NCBI RefSeq assembly: GCF_001632365.1
Contig: NW_024468558.1
Span: 1 to 27,004, forward strand
Direction: 5' to 3'
DNA length: 27,004 bases
From: Laetiporus sulphureus 93-53
Taxonomy: Eukaryota > Basidiomycota > Agaricomycetes > Polyporales > Laetiporaceae
Within the stretch, counting starts at the first letter, position 1, and every line of letters starts with the position of its first letter. Made by a program: the position numbers and the translations under genes. Shown here in pieces: positions 19,201-25,544 of the stretch. The notes below the pieces were generated by a model. That model searched no databases, had not been told where the DNA came from, and saw only the letters and a list, made by a program, of their open reading frames with translations.

Positions 19201-20667
19201 AAGATGATCCAGTTGCGGCCTGTAGAATCGAGCTTGTCGACTGCAGCGGTGAAGTTGTCAATTGTCGTTGTCGACATTGTGGTGAATCGCAGCAAGGAGC
19301 GTATGGAGCAAGTATGTTTAACGAGTGTGTTGAGACGTCCTAAAGGTTATGCTCGGGGCTCATAACCTATGAGAACCTACGGAGTACTAAGTGCGTCGGA
19401 GACGCGTATAAGCTCAGCGTTGGTACTCCTAGCAGGGAGACAACGTCTGTGTATTCACCTAAGTGCGTCGGAGACGCGTATAAGCTAAAGAGAGTGTGAA
19501 TACAGGGTAACTATGAGTGCACAGTATGGAGCTCACCTCAGCGTTGGTACTCCTAGCAGGGAGACAACGTCTGAGGGGAGCGGGCGACGTGCGCAAGTAT
19601 ATAACCACGGAAACACACGGGTAACTAAGTCCGAGAGTAAATGTGTCCGAAAACACCCGAGCCCAAGACTACCGGTCACACCGCGCTGGGCGTTGAGTAG
19701 CGTTACCATATAAGGTAGCTGGCGCGCAGCCGACGGACGCAGCGGGATTGCGTGCTCCAACATTTAACAGTTGAAAAGAAAATATAAGCTGTCGACAGAA
19801 TGGGTTGCTTACTTTGTGTAGGTGCTCGCAAACGAATTCTGTGGGAACATATAGCAAATTGCCGTAGATCCTAGAACGATGACCCCGGTTGATTCGTTCA
19901 TGAAGACTTCTCACGACAAGAGAGTTAGGATGGAACGATTCGTTCAATCCAATCATCGCAGAGAGCGTACCTTCGACAACATCGAGCCCCAATATCGCAA
20001 CGACTAGCAACGCGATGATTATGGTAGGATGCCAGTTACGTTCGGTCACTGCATATACTCGTAGTAGCGTGACCACTGCGATGGGATGTGAGTATCTAGC
20101 TGAAGTGTGGTGCACGTAAATGTACCTTGGGACACCGCCACGATTGCGAGCTGAAGACTGTAAAGTGCATAATTTACTACTTCACAGCTAAATGGAATGA
20201 TATGTAACAGATTTTGCAACTTCGTGAGCTATAGGACTCGGAACGAACCTCTGCCGTTGCATCCTGTCAGACCGCCGTGATCAGATGAAAGTTCCATCGC
20301 GACACTTACAGTTTGTGAGTAGATATTTGTTAATCCTGAGACTGATACAGCACCATGGAGGAGAGCCACCAGTCGATTGATGAAGAAGAGGACTGCTGGG
20401 AATGACCTTTTGCCCCAAAAGAATTTAACCTCTTGGTCGAACGTAGTAATATGTTCGTAGAATATGAGGGCTAATTCAGGTCATCATTGCAATGCACCAC
20501 AGCGGCTCTCATCTATGATTGCACTCACCTGCTGCGGATGCAAAGGCACAATTCGCCAGGAAGCTATGCATGACAAGCCCTCGGAATTAGCAAACTGGCC
20601 AACAGAAGAGATTCAAAGCTCACTTTATCTCGAGCAGCTTGATCGGGTCCGAGGTCAAGCTCGTCAT
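10202..20667 (-). CDS. DUF6533-type integral membrane protein, split by a transposon in intron 6
   Basis: Host gene on the minus strand. Inferred exons: 20667-20624, 20563-20529, 20470-20310, 20228-20126, 20075-19971, 19870-19813, 10726-10557 and 10443-10202. All phases agree and total 918 nt (305 residues plus TGA), close to the family's usual size. Evidence for the family: ALIFYEHITTFDQEV..FW and LFFINR near residues 26-60, TLLRVYA..ERNW near 117-129, then ALLVISVV..VAVGVIW, LLLRD near 221 and MLLLLN. Several long hydrophobic segments alternate with short loops, as in seven-helix basidiomycete DUF6533 proteins. The function of the family is unknown; a membrane location is inferred. Intron 6 (19812-10727) contains Copia-3 plus its TSD; without them it would be about 96 nt with donor GTAAGC and a CTAAT branch site. 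Start: first ATG (20667) giving the family-like N terminus. Exons 5/6 and the exon 8 acceptor (CTAAG) are the least certain. Confidence 0.72.
10773..10777. repeat. Target site duplication TTTAA (Copia-3, left)
   Basis: TTTAA immediately left of the LTR start at 10778, matched by TTTAA at 19763-19767 immediately right of the other LTR. Five bases is the usual copia duplication length. It proves that this LTR pair belongs to one insertion. Confidence 0.85.
10798..10859 (-). repeat. Copia-3 LTR unit, intronless copy
   Basis: 62 nt matching the two flanks of the unit at 10870-10983 joined exactly at ...AACGCTGAG|CTTATACGCG..., that is, without the 52-nt GT-AG segment. The same is seen at 19388-19449 in the other LTR. 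Apart from CpG decay the copies are identical over these flanks. Confidence 0.88.
10895..10946 (-). other. Intron-like GT-AG segment in Copia-3 LTR
   Basis: 52 nt beginning GTGAGCTCC and ending in a pyrimidine tract plus TTTAG on the element's strand. Its length matches the host and hAT introns in this window. It sits between two halves of a unit whose second copy lacks it precisely. No strong branch-site consensus is obvious. Splicing is inferred, not shown. The twin in the 5' LTR is 19485-19536. Confidence 0.7.
11008..11014 (-). promoter_or_regulatory. TATA box of Copia-3 LTR
   Basis: TTATATA on the minus strand, 25-31 nt upstream of 10983, where the repeated unit begins. That spacing predicts transcription initiation at or next to the start of the unit, marking it as the R region. 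The same box is at 19598-19604 in the 5' LTR. Confidence 0.6.
11180..12640 (-). pseudogene. Copia-3 reverse transcriptase and RNase H
   Basis: C-terminal part of the gag-pol frame. The RT begins around KPPVGANIVSNRWVF and shows RARLVARGF, YAPVAK, QLDVKSAYLNGE, the catalytic VAHVDDL (the His form is common in fungal copia), and LYGLRQSARHWY. RNase H shows GYTDADGS, the SSKRQEIITLSTTEAEY motif and KHIDIRFHF. A TGA at 11314-11312 interrupts the final 45 codons, which continue in frame (CPTDDMVADTLTKALP) to the native TGA at 11182-11180. Another TGA at 12643-12641 separates it from integrase. Both fit CGA-to-TGA change. Confidence 0.88.
12641..14332 (-). pseudogene. Copia-3 integrase region
   Basis: Same frame as the gag and RT parts. 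It contains GAG-pre-integrase sequence, the HHCC zinc finger (HCRMGH ... CEACIRAK), and a complete DDE core (IHSDVWGP; LNTDRGGEY; Glu in GVSERLGRTL). The copia integrase C-terminal region follows (WVGFDTQSKGHRVYWP), then a long Pro/Asp/Glu-rich linker before RT. The 5' part holds TAA at 14314-14312 and TGA at 14230-14228. Similarity continues across both (GVGDL-like SAVGDLIIEIP, then LYTPSIRFNLVAIGHI), so they are nonsense mutations and not gene ends. Confidence 0.88.
14333..15281 (-). pseudogene. Copia-3 gag (3' half) and protease
   Basis: Continues the gag started at 19277 across the nested Copia-4. It shows SPELSTFISQLSSTVKAARR, a basic linker, a CCHC knuckle (CWNCGGKGHRQDNC), an acidic spacer, then the protease motif LYDSGVSHHMSPYRED. 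The canonical form in related elements is DSGAS-R-HMSP; the Val and His here are each one CpG transition away from Ala and Arg. It ends at TGA 14335-14333, again in a frame that continues into integrase. Confidence 0.88.
15282..15286. repeat. Target site duplication ATGAA (Copia-4, left)
   Basis: ATGAA directly before the Copia-4 5' LTR, repeated at 18772-18776 directly after its 3' LTR. It lies inside the Copia-3 gag codons and confirms that Copia-4 inserted after Copia-3. Confidence 0.9.
15429..15477 (+). other. Intron-like GT-AG segment in Copia-4 LTR
   Basis: 49 nt beginning GTGAGTACC and ending TACTGTAG, with a TACTGAT branch-like element about 10 nt before the AG. The flanks (GAGGCTGAG before, TCACTCG after) are directly joined in the second copy at 15541/15542. 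The same segment is at 18607-18655 in the 3' LTR. Intron status is inferred from sequence only. Confidence 0.75.
15515..15565 (+). repeat. Copia-4 LTR unit, intronless copy
   Basis: 51 nt equal to the flanks of the unit at 15402-15503 joined without the 49-nt segment, with two substitutions and a 2-nt indel. It runs from GCACTCGCATCATACATCG to TGTGTCTACAG. The same is at 18693-18743 in the 3' LTR. Confidence 0.85.
15594..15606 (+). promoter_or_regulatory. Copia-4 primer binding site
   Basis: GGTTATGAGCCCC directly after the 5' LTR. It is complementary to the GGGCTCATAACC anticodon arm of initiator tRNA-Met, so priming would use a cleaved half-tRNA as described for Drosophila copia and yeast Ty5. 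Copia-3 has the identical 13 bases at its own 5' LTR. Confidence 0.75.
15747..16598 (+). CDS. Copia-4 gag
   Basis: 283 codons; intact open frame. N-terminal FLEDDGANYQQWKFRLE is the usual copia gag start; a UBN2-type capsid follows (residues about 75-205, with SVWDKLTARYEGKG and LIAVAMVISLPPSY). A CCHC knuckle CGYCHKLNHTEEEC lies at 232-245, then a Lys/Glu-rich tail. ATG at 15747 follows a CT-rich leader after the primer binding site and is the first ATG with family-like sequence. It ends with TGA, after which the same frame runs straight into the protease, so this TGA is either a mutated CGA or a stop that is read through. Confidence 0.85.
   Translation: MSKSVKLSLGSNCLYDIPFLEDDGANYQQWKFRLETVLHIRKLWNITQGKEARPADSESDKQAEWDDKDQDAKAQITLTLKDTPLSGIMYEKTAKSVWDKLTARYEGKGKQTIAHLIGELFRDTLSDETGMEAQLDGMVQKANTLATLGQPLEDSLIAVAMVISLPPSYSVLRTILMSTSDKLTTETVTNQVLTEERERLKEGSQHALAAKLSGMPSTSKSNGKQLKSGKKCGYCHKLNHTEEECRKKKRDEEKQEEEEGSDDSEDLAAKVTSTRGTTVSLVL
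16599..17160 (+). pseudogene. Copia-4 protease and start of integrase
   Basis: In frame with gag. It shows the aspartic protease motif WILDSGATASMSS, then the conserved VWLGDGR, VYYVPQLQGNLLSTSRL and GLYVLES stretch that leads to GAG-pre-integrase. TGA at 17019-17021 interrupts; the frame continues with an acidic spacer and TNVVKWHHKTCHMG, the beginning of the HHCC finger. After about 17155 integrase similarity is lost, marking the left edge of a large internal deletion or replacement. Confidence 0.8.
17161..18464 (+). other. Copia-4 3' internal block, mostly unrecognised
   Basis: The open frame from upstream continues to 18116, but the product is Ser/Thr/Pro/Asp-rich with no catalytic motif. 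A segment near 17326-17370 (KRVTLGYAQNVKAH) resembles the integrase C-terminal GYxxxVKGYR region. The acidic stretch at about 17590-17700 resembles the integrase-RT linker. No integrase core, reverse transcriptase or RNase H is seen in any frame. 18117-18464 has no recognisable coding sequence and ends in a weak purine tract (GAGTGGGCG) before the 3' LTR. Either a heavily deleted pol or captured sequence. Confidence 0.5.
18465..18771 (+). repeat. Copia-4 3' LTR
   Basis: 307 bp, the same length as the 5' LTR, with five substitutions relative to it. All are clustered in the first third and all are CpG to TpG or CpA. It is followed by TSD ATGAA at 18772-18776. Confidence 0.92.
18777..19277 (-). 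pseudogene. Copia-3 gag, 5' half
   Basis: Starts MSTTTIDNFTAAVDKLD; a second in-frame ATG six codons upstream (19295) is less family-like. Typical copia gag features: NWIIFQKRFTIAAKQKEVYSHL, AIASWDKKENLAMYLLTQ and the UBN2-like IWSAVMQEF. The frame is cut at 18776 by the Copia-4 insertion in SSMLIDF and resumes at 15281 with SPELSTF; removing the 3490-bp insertion (element plus one TSD) restores the frame. The last ten residues before the stop in the uninterrupted reading are Copia-4 LTR translation. Confidence 0.88.
19351..19367 (-). promoter_or_regulatory. Copia-3 primer binding site
   Basis: On the minus strand GGTTATGAGCCCCGAGC lies directly after the 5' LTR end (CTCATA). The first 12 bases are complementary to the anticodon stem-loop of initiator tRNA-Met. 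The first 13 bases are identical to the Copia-4 site. Confidence 0.75.
19368..19762 (-). repeat. Copia-3 5' LTR
   Basis: 395 bp, the same structure as 10778-11172: TATA box at 19604-19598, intron-interrupted unit at 19573-19460 (intron-like 19536-19485), intronless copy 19449-19388. At one CpG the two LTRs show CA in one copy and TG in the other (10924-10925 against 19514-19515), as expected when each strand's C decays independently. TSD TTTAA follows at 19763-19767. Confidence 0.92.
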
Positions 20668-21900
20668 GCTACGAATAGAGAATAGGAGTGGGTGCCAAAG
20701 ATGTGAGTAGCAGCTCGCTCTGGTAAGCTATTTAACATGCTTGGGATGTGATCATCAGATGCAAGGAAAAAAGAATTTACGGGTACGAAAGCACAGAGAT
20801 TCTTCTCTCGTTGGAGTTGACCAGTCGACTGAGGATTCTGCGCAGTTCTCACAGTACGATGGCCTCATCTTAGCTGACATTCTCAGCATCTGCCGCTCAC
20901 ATCGAACATGCCGGCTCTATTGAAACCATCGCCTTCAGCGAGCGGGATTCATGTTGAGAATACCCTTTAAGTGCTCCTGAAATGCTGGGGACACGCAGCT
21001 ACGTTCCCATAGACAGATTGAGACCTAGTATATGGATGCAAATTGAGTCAGTGCACTCGTTCTCAACCAGAAGTTGCCTGTGCCCTGTGCATTGAAACCG
21101 TCAAGCGAGAATGATTCATCTCAGCATTTGTGCAGAAGCAATTGACTGCATGAGGAAAGATGCATTGCCAGTGCACCTGGGGCCCTGGAGTGCCGATAAA
21201 TGATGGTATCGCCAGCCGCAGCTACAATGAGGCCGCACAGCCGTATATGATCTATGGTGAAACAGTCTTTCAATGCTGTCCACTGACCTTCTTCTTGTCG
21301 TAGGCACTGATTTGAGGTTGAATGTTGATCGACGCGGCGGTGCTTGAGTTTGATAAGTTCATCAAAGTTCCGCTATGTTCTTGTAGCCAAGACGCATACG
21401 TGCTAATGCGCAGAACAGAATACTATTTATGTCAGAAGAATGTGCAACACGTATTCGGTTAGAGTCCAAGACTGGGCGCTTGCGTCAGTGGCATATCTTC
21501 AAAATGCGCTGTGATTGGCGGCCACAATACCACGTTACCTCCTCATCGATAGTTGGTTACAGTGACTGCAGCTCGATTGTCGGGACCCCAAGGAAATATT
21601 CATTAGCTGACTCAAATTTAAAGCACCAAGAGCACCGCCAATTATCCTACTTCGACTGAAATGACAGACCAAACTCTTGATCACGCGAATATCCCCAATC
21701 AACGGTTGGTCATTCACGAAAGCTTATATAAATCCACAGTACGCGTACTAACTACGAACTACAATTACATTGAATGTTCTCTAAGAAATCGTGGTGCGGC
21801 AAGGGTGTTAGCCAGCCGGCACCTTCCTGTCACAGATTTTCACGTTTTCACCTCTGCACGTGACGAAGACATCACTGGACATCAGCGCTAGGCTGTTCAG
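20668..21900. other. Upstream region of DUF6533 gene, no gene seen
   Basis: About 1.2 kb between the DUF6533 start codon and the gypsy promoter region. The ORFs are short and show no family motifs. Two related phrases, TTGAAACC(A/G)TC near 20928 and 21094 with following GCGAG...GATTCAT, suggest an old local duplication. CTTATATAAA at about 21722-21731 could be a TATA box for a plus-strand transcript, but nothing recognisable follows it. Confidence 0.4.
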
Positions 21901-22494
21901 AAAGGAACGAACTGGTACGCGAAGTACTAACAGTCCTAGGCACCCCGAAGGTCCAGGTCTAGTCACGTGACATATCATGTGATATCCACACATGTGACAA
22001 GTAGCGCTGGTATCAGGTAAGCCTAACTTATACAGTAATATCATCCCACCTAGAAGCAACGGTCGGACTCCGGAAGAATCCAACGAAGGGGATACACGAC
22101 ACCGGAGATATGTCCTTAAGGGTATATTAGTTCACATACACGAGGTAGATAGATACCACGCCACCGGAGATGTAGCCATTACAGGCAATACCATTCCCAT
22201 GGTCTTACTAAGTAGTTCGGAGATTCGGCATACATGACACACGTAGTCTGACAGGTAGTGGTAACCAATCAGACAATGTCCATTAGCTAGCGGTTCTGGG
22301 GTATCAGGGTACCAAGGGTCCCTCCGCTCTGTATATAAGCCAGAGCTCTGAGACGCATAAGTCCCCCAGACTTATTCTCATCTCTGCTACGCCTATCCAT
22401 ACAGTGTCACCAGCGACCACTTGCAAGTCGCTGCTTTACCTTGATCATCTTTGTGTCCATCCTTACTTCGACAACAGTCAGTAAGTGTTTGATT
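21900..22494 (+). repeat. Gypsy-1 5' LTR / promoter region
   Basis: It precedes the gypsy ORFs and shares ordered motifs with the remnant at 1640-2330: GTCACGTGAC (21962-21971), GGGTACCAAGGGTCC (22308-22322) and TATATAAG (22332-22339). The probable LTR end is near ACAACAGTCA (about 22490), followed by GTAAGT, which could also be a splice donor. The 3' LTR lies outside the window, so the boundaries cannot be fixed. Confidence 0.5.
22332..22339 (+). promoter_or_regulatory. TATA box of Gypsy-1
   Basis: TATATAAG, followed 25-40 nt later by a candidate transcript start in the GACGCATAAGTCC stretch. The same box with the same upstream GGGTACC motif occurs at 2111-2118. Confidence 0.5.
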
Positions 22495-22574
22495 ATAAGG
22501 TCATAGGCTTAGTCGGCGCTCTGCGTCCTAAGTTTGTGATAGAAGAATAAGTCTGCTTATCTTACCTGCCTCGA

Positions 22575-23276
22575 GTGCCTGCACAGCGTACTCGCCGCAG
22601 TGTTGCGTCTTCGCACGTCCACCCGCACGTTAGCGGTGTCATATCTTCACCTGATGTTCCATCAGTCGTCGACTCTACCAGCGTAAGCCGCACCAAGGCA
22701 TTGCACAGCACCGACGGTGTCATCCGTCATCCTCGAGCGAGAACTCCAGAAGAGTTCTACGAGCAGCGGCCCATAAGACCCCTGCCAAGGCCAGGACACA
22801 TCTCTACGGGAGGTCGGCCCCCTCGCAGCACTAGTTCAGTTTCCATAATCCAGACTCCCTCGGTCAGGAGACCGAGACTACCTGCAGGACCATCTGGTCC
22901 AGATCTCAATCAAGGGACATACGTCGAGACCGCTACCGGGTCTCATTTCATCTATCCTCTCGCTGTCTCCATCATCTCGACTCAGCGCGTCGAAGGCACC
23001 CTTCGACAAATTCATATTCTACTCACTAAACGATATCGTCGTCAGCTTGACGACCACGACATCCTCGACCTCGAGCATCTCATACTCAAGCTCGAATCCA
23101 TCCGCACCGACATCGCGGAATTCAAGCTTTCCTTCATTCACCAACACGTGGTTTGCGACTTTTGCAACTACGTCCAGGAAAGAAAGCGTCAGGGTGGAGA
23201 GGCTCACTGGATAATCAGAGATATTATCCAGAAGTATCGTCTAGGAATACAGGTCACAGGGCGACCTTTGCTGTAG
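22575..23276 (+). CDS. Gypsy-1 pre-gag ORF1, unknown function
   Basis: Up to 233 codons of open frame between the LTR-like region and gag. I do not recognise the family. The first 110 residues are basic and rich in Pro, Ser and Arg (probably disordered). The C-terminal 120 are mostly helical-looking, with an ILLTKRYRRQLDDHDILDLE stretch and a single CxxC (CDFC). The frame contains no ATG at all (22575 is GTG, and an in-frame TAA lies just upstream at 22548-22550), so translation would need a non-AUG start or an upstream exon joined by splicing. It ends TAG. It lies in the same frame as the next two ORFs. Confidence 0.5.
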   Translation: MPAQRTRRSVASSHVHPHVSGVISSPDVPSVVDSTSVSRTKALHSTDGVIRHPRARTPEEFYEQRPIRPLPRPGHISTGGRPPRSTSSVSIIQTPSVRRPRLPAGPSGPDLNQGTYVETATGSHFIYPLAVSIISTQRVEGTLRQIHILLTKRYRRQLDDHDILDLEHLILKLESIRTDIAEFKLSFIHQHVVCDFCNYVQERKRQGGEAHWIIRDIIQKYRLGIQVTGRPLL

Positions 23277-23297
23277 ATACGAATAGTTACTTTGTAT

Positions 23298-23828
23298 ATG
23301 TCTTCATCCGGCGACTCGAACAATCTTGATAACTTCGTGCAGTTAAATCCAATCGGTCACACCTTTGATTATCTTTGGGATTCAATTCCACGTGTTCTTC
23401 GAGACAGAGCAGGCGAAGCATTTGCTACATACGAGGACACGTTTGACATCGATTACCACGACGTATATCACATATACGCCCTCCAAATCTATCCAGAATT
23501 TGATTGGAGGAATGTCGCGGTTCACATCTGCTATATCCCTATTGGATCCGAAGAATCCGAAGACCGTCTCACCGAAGCTTACAATAGCTTCGTCGATTGG
23601 CTCGAAGAAGTCGAGCGTATTTGCGAAATTCATCACAACCATCAGTGGCTCGCAGTCAGGGACAAGACCAGGTTTTTGTGGCAACCCTTCATCAAGGTCA
23701 TTCATCGAGACCTTTGGCTGCTGCGAAACCAACGCTCAGGACGAGTAATTGTCCGACAGGCCACGACCACCAATAGGCATCTCGCTGAGTTCGAAGAACA
23801 TCTTCGCGAAATAGAGGAAGAATTGTAA
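23298..23828 (+). CDS. Gypsy-1 pre-gag ORF2, unknown function
   Basis: 176 residues from ATG at 23298, 21 nt after ORF1's TAG, ending TAA three nt before the gag ATG. I do not recognise the family. It is acidic and rich in aromatic residues (FDYLWDSIPRVL, WRNVAVHICYIPIG, WLEEVERICEIHHNHQW), ending with a charged helix (LAEFEEHLREIEEEL). There are no obvious catalytic or zinc motifs, signal peptide or membrane segment. Close packing between ORF1 and gag, on the same strand and in the same frame, argues that it belongs to the element. Internal initiation, reinitiation or stop readthrough would be needed for expression. Confidence 0.55.
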   Translation: MSSSGDSNNLDNFVQLNPIGHTFDYLWDSIPRVLRDRAGEAFATYEDTFDIDYHDVYHIYALQIYPEFDWRNVAVHICYIPIGSEESEDRLTEAYNSFVDWLEEVERICEIHHNHQWLAVRDKTRFLWQPFIKVIHRDLWLLRNQRSGRVIVRQATTTNRHLAEFEEHLREIEEEL

Positions 23829-23831
23829 AAG

Positions 23832-25541
23832 ATGACGACCCCCACCCCAAATGATCCAAGCTTCTCTCGTGCTCCATCTCCGGAGCTTCCCGCACGTCTC
23901 AATATTGTTTTGCAACCCCCGAATCCTATCATTCATCAAGCCCTTGCCGACACGGCGCCCCCAAATGCGAATATACCCGAAAATGTGAAGAACTGGGTAG
24001 TTGATCTGGTCACAAACGTGGTGGAAGAGATGCGTCAACAAACGGTGGCGCACTACGAAAATCTCATCCAGCGTCAAGCGCATACAATGGAGCGTAACAC
24101 CACGGAGTTTCACAATCGGACGGTCTTCTTAGACCAACATCGTCAACAAACCGAGTCTCGAATCTCAGACTTGGAGAAAACCTCGTCAGCCTTATTCGAG
24201 GACAACAAGGCCACTAACGAATCATTGGTGGCATTTGACGATGAGATCAAGGATCTCCAAACCAGGACAGAAGACCTGAAAAAATCACACGATCGACTTC
24301 GCGCATGGGCATCAACACAGGGAAGAAAAGCAGGGCAAGGCAGTAACAATGTCGACGACACAAACGACGACGATGAGCCGTCGTTTGGTCGCAAGGGTAA
24401 AGGCGTAAAAATTGACCAACCAGAAAAATATGGTGGCAATAAGGACGGAGTCAATCTCGATGATTGGCTCGAACAAGTAATGCTCTGGTTGAAATATACT
24501 GGACATACCAAAGACGAGTCCAAAATTATGTCTACCCTCTTACTCCTGAAAGGAGGAGCACGTGAATACATGCGGCATTGGATCACTGAAATAAATGAAA
24601 ACAACAAGGCACCAGGAACTTGGGCGGAGTTCGTCTCAGAACTTCGCACGGCATACGAATCATTGGACAAGGATGACAAGAAGCGAACGGAGTTAGAAGC
24701 CTTCGTCAAGAAGGATCATCGAGACTTCCGAAAGTTCGCAGAAGACTTCCATCCAAAGGCAACAGGTACAGGCTTCTCGGATCAAGATTTGATCGAAAAG
24801 ATCAAGAAACATATTCCGGAAAAAACGTGGCTGCTCATGCTGGCAGATACCACTAAGGACAACTGGCCCAAGAAGTGGACCGAGTTCCTTACATTCGCAC
24901 TCCGGATATTTACATCACTACAACGAGAAGGCCACCATGCCAAGGCCGAAACCAAGGACCCGAATGCTATGGAGGTTGACGCAGTCGGGAAGAAGGGGAA
25001 GAGTAAATCGGGCAAAGCACGAAGCGTACAAGACGACAAGTTGGTATGCGCCAACTGCAAGAAGAACAAACCAACGTTCTTCAAATCGTCAAAACGCTTC
25101 GGCAAGTATTGCACCGATTGTTTCAAACTGGACCATGTCAAGAAACAGATTGAGAAGGAGAAGGAGACAGCCGCGAAGAAGAAGGACGGGAAAAAAAAGG
25201 ACGACGCCAGGAACAAATCCAAGTCGTCCAAGACGCGACAAGTAGCATCGGATTCCGCTTCATCCGATAGCGAAATGGACACGGACAGTGGTCCCGAAGT
25301 CAAGAAGCACAAGAGCTCTTCCTCTAAGACTAAGGGGAAGGGTAAGGAGACAGCTGCGCATATTAGCGACCGCAGCATCCACTCGGAAAGCGAGCCTGAT
25401 GCATCCGAGTCGGATGAAGATCTCGCCGCGATCCTCTCAAGGCTCAGGCGCCTGAGGGCGAATGGATCCAATTCATCAAGGAAGGCGGGAGAAGGCTCTT
25501 CGAGGAAGGATCGGAAGGGTTTTCTCAAAGGGGATCTGTAG
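23832..25541 (+). CDS. Gypsy-1 gag
   Basis: 569 residues. N-terminal disordered region, a long predicted coiled coil (about 60-155), then a Retrotrans_gag-type capsid at about 195-365 (DQPEKYGGNKDGVNLDDWLEQV, LLLLKGGAREYM). In place of the usual CCHC knuckle there is CANC at 406-409 and CTDC at 427-430, a CX2C-X17-CX2C pair. A very basic tail with Lys-rich and Ser/Asp-rich runs follows. Start: ATG 23832, the first after ORF2's stop. Pol follows in the -1 frame. Confidence 0.82.
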   Translation: MTTPTPNDPSFSRAPSPELPARLNIVLQPPNPIIHQALADTAPPNANIPENVKNWVVDLVTNVVEEMRQQTVAHYENLIQRQAHTMERNTTEFHNRTVFLDQHRQQTESRISDLEKTSSALFEDNKATNESLVAFDDEIKDLQTRTEDLKKSHDRLRAWASTQGRKAGQGSNNVDDTNDDDEPSFGRKGKGVKIDQPEKYGGNKDGVNLDDWLEQVMLWLKYTGHTKDESKIMSTLLLLKGGAREYMRHWITEINENNKAPGTWAEFVSELRTAYESLDKDDKKRTELEAFVKKDHRDFRKFAEDFHPKATGTGFSDQDLIEKIKKHIPEKTWLLMLADTTKDNWPKKWTEFLTFALRIFTSLQREGHHAKAETKDPNAMEVDAVGKKGKSKSGKARSVQDDKLVCANCKKNKPTFFKSSKRFGKYCTDCFKLDHVKKQIEKEKETAAKKKDGKKKDDARNKSKSSKTRQVASDSASSDSEMDTDSGPEVKKHKSSSSKTKGKGKETAAHISDRSIHSESEPDASESDEDLAAILSRLRRLRANGSNSSRKAGEGSSRKDRKGFLKGDL

Positions 25542-25544
25542 GCA

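Larger units (their letters stand above)
10778..19762 (-). mobile_element. Copia-3: full-length Ty1/copia retrotransposon, interrupted
   Basis: 8985 bp including a nested element; 5495 bp without Copia-4 and its TSD. It has two 395-bp LTRs, a primer binding site next to the 5' LTR, a single gag-pol frame of 1536 codons once the nested insert is ignored, and a polypurine tract (GATTGAGGGGGAG on the minus strand) at 11173-11185 next to the 3' LTR. TSD TTTAA. Inserted in intron 6 of the DUF6533 gene in the same orientation. Five in-frame nonsense codons (four TGA, one TAA) and the gag insertion make it inactive. Domain order PR-INT-RT-RNase H is that of copia. Confidence 0.92.

Noticed and set aside
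21429..21659. 76-codon plus-strand ORF upstream of the gypsy element
   Set aside because: No motif, no splice or promoter context; length is within chance expectation.
24143..25528. Long minus-strand ORFs of 188 and 248 codons
   Set aside because: Mirror of the gypsy gag codons; Ser/Leu/Phe-rich products are typical of reading Lys/Glu/Asp-rich genes backwards.
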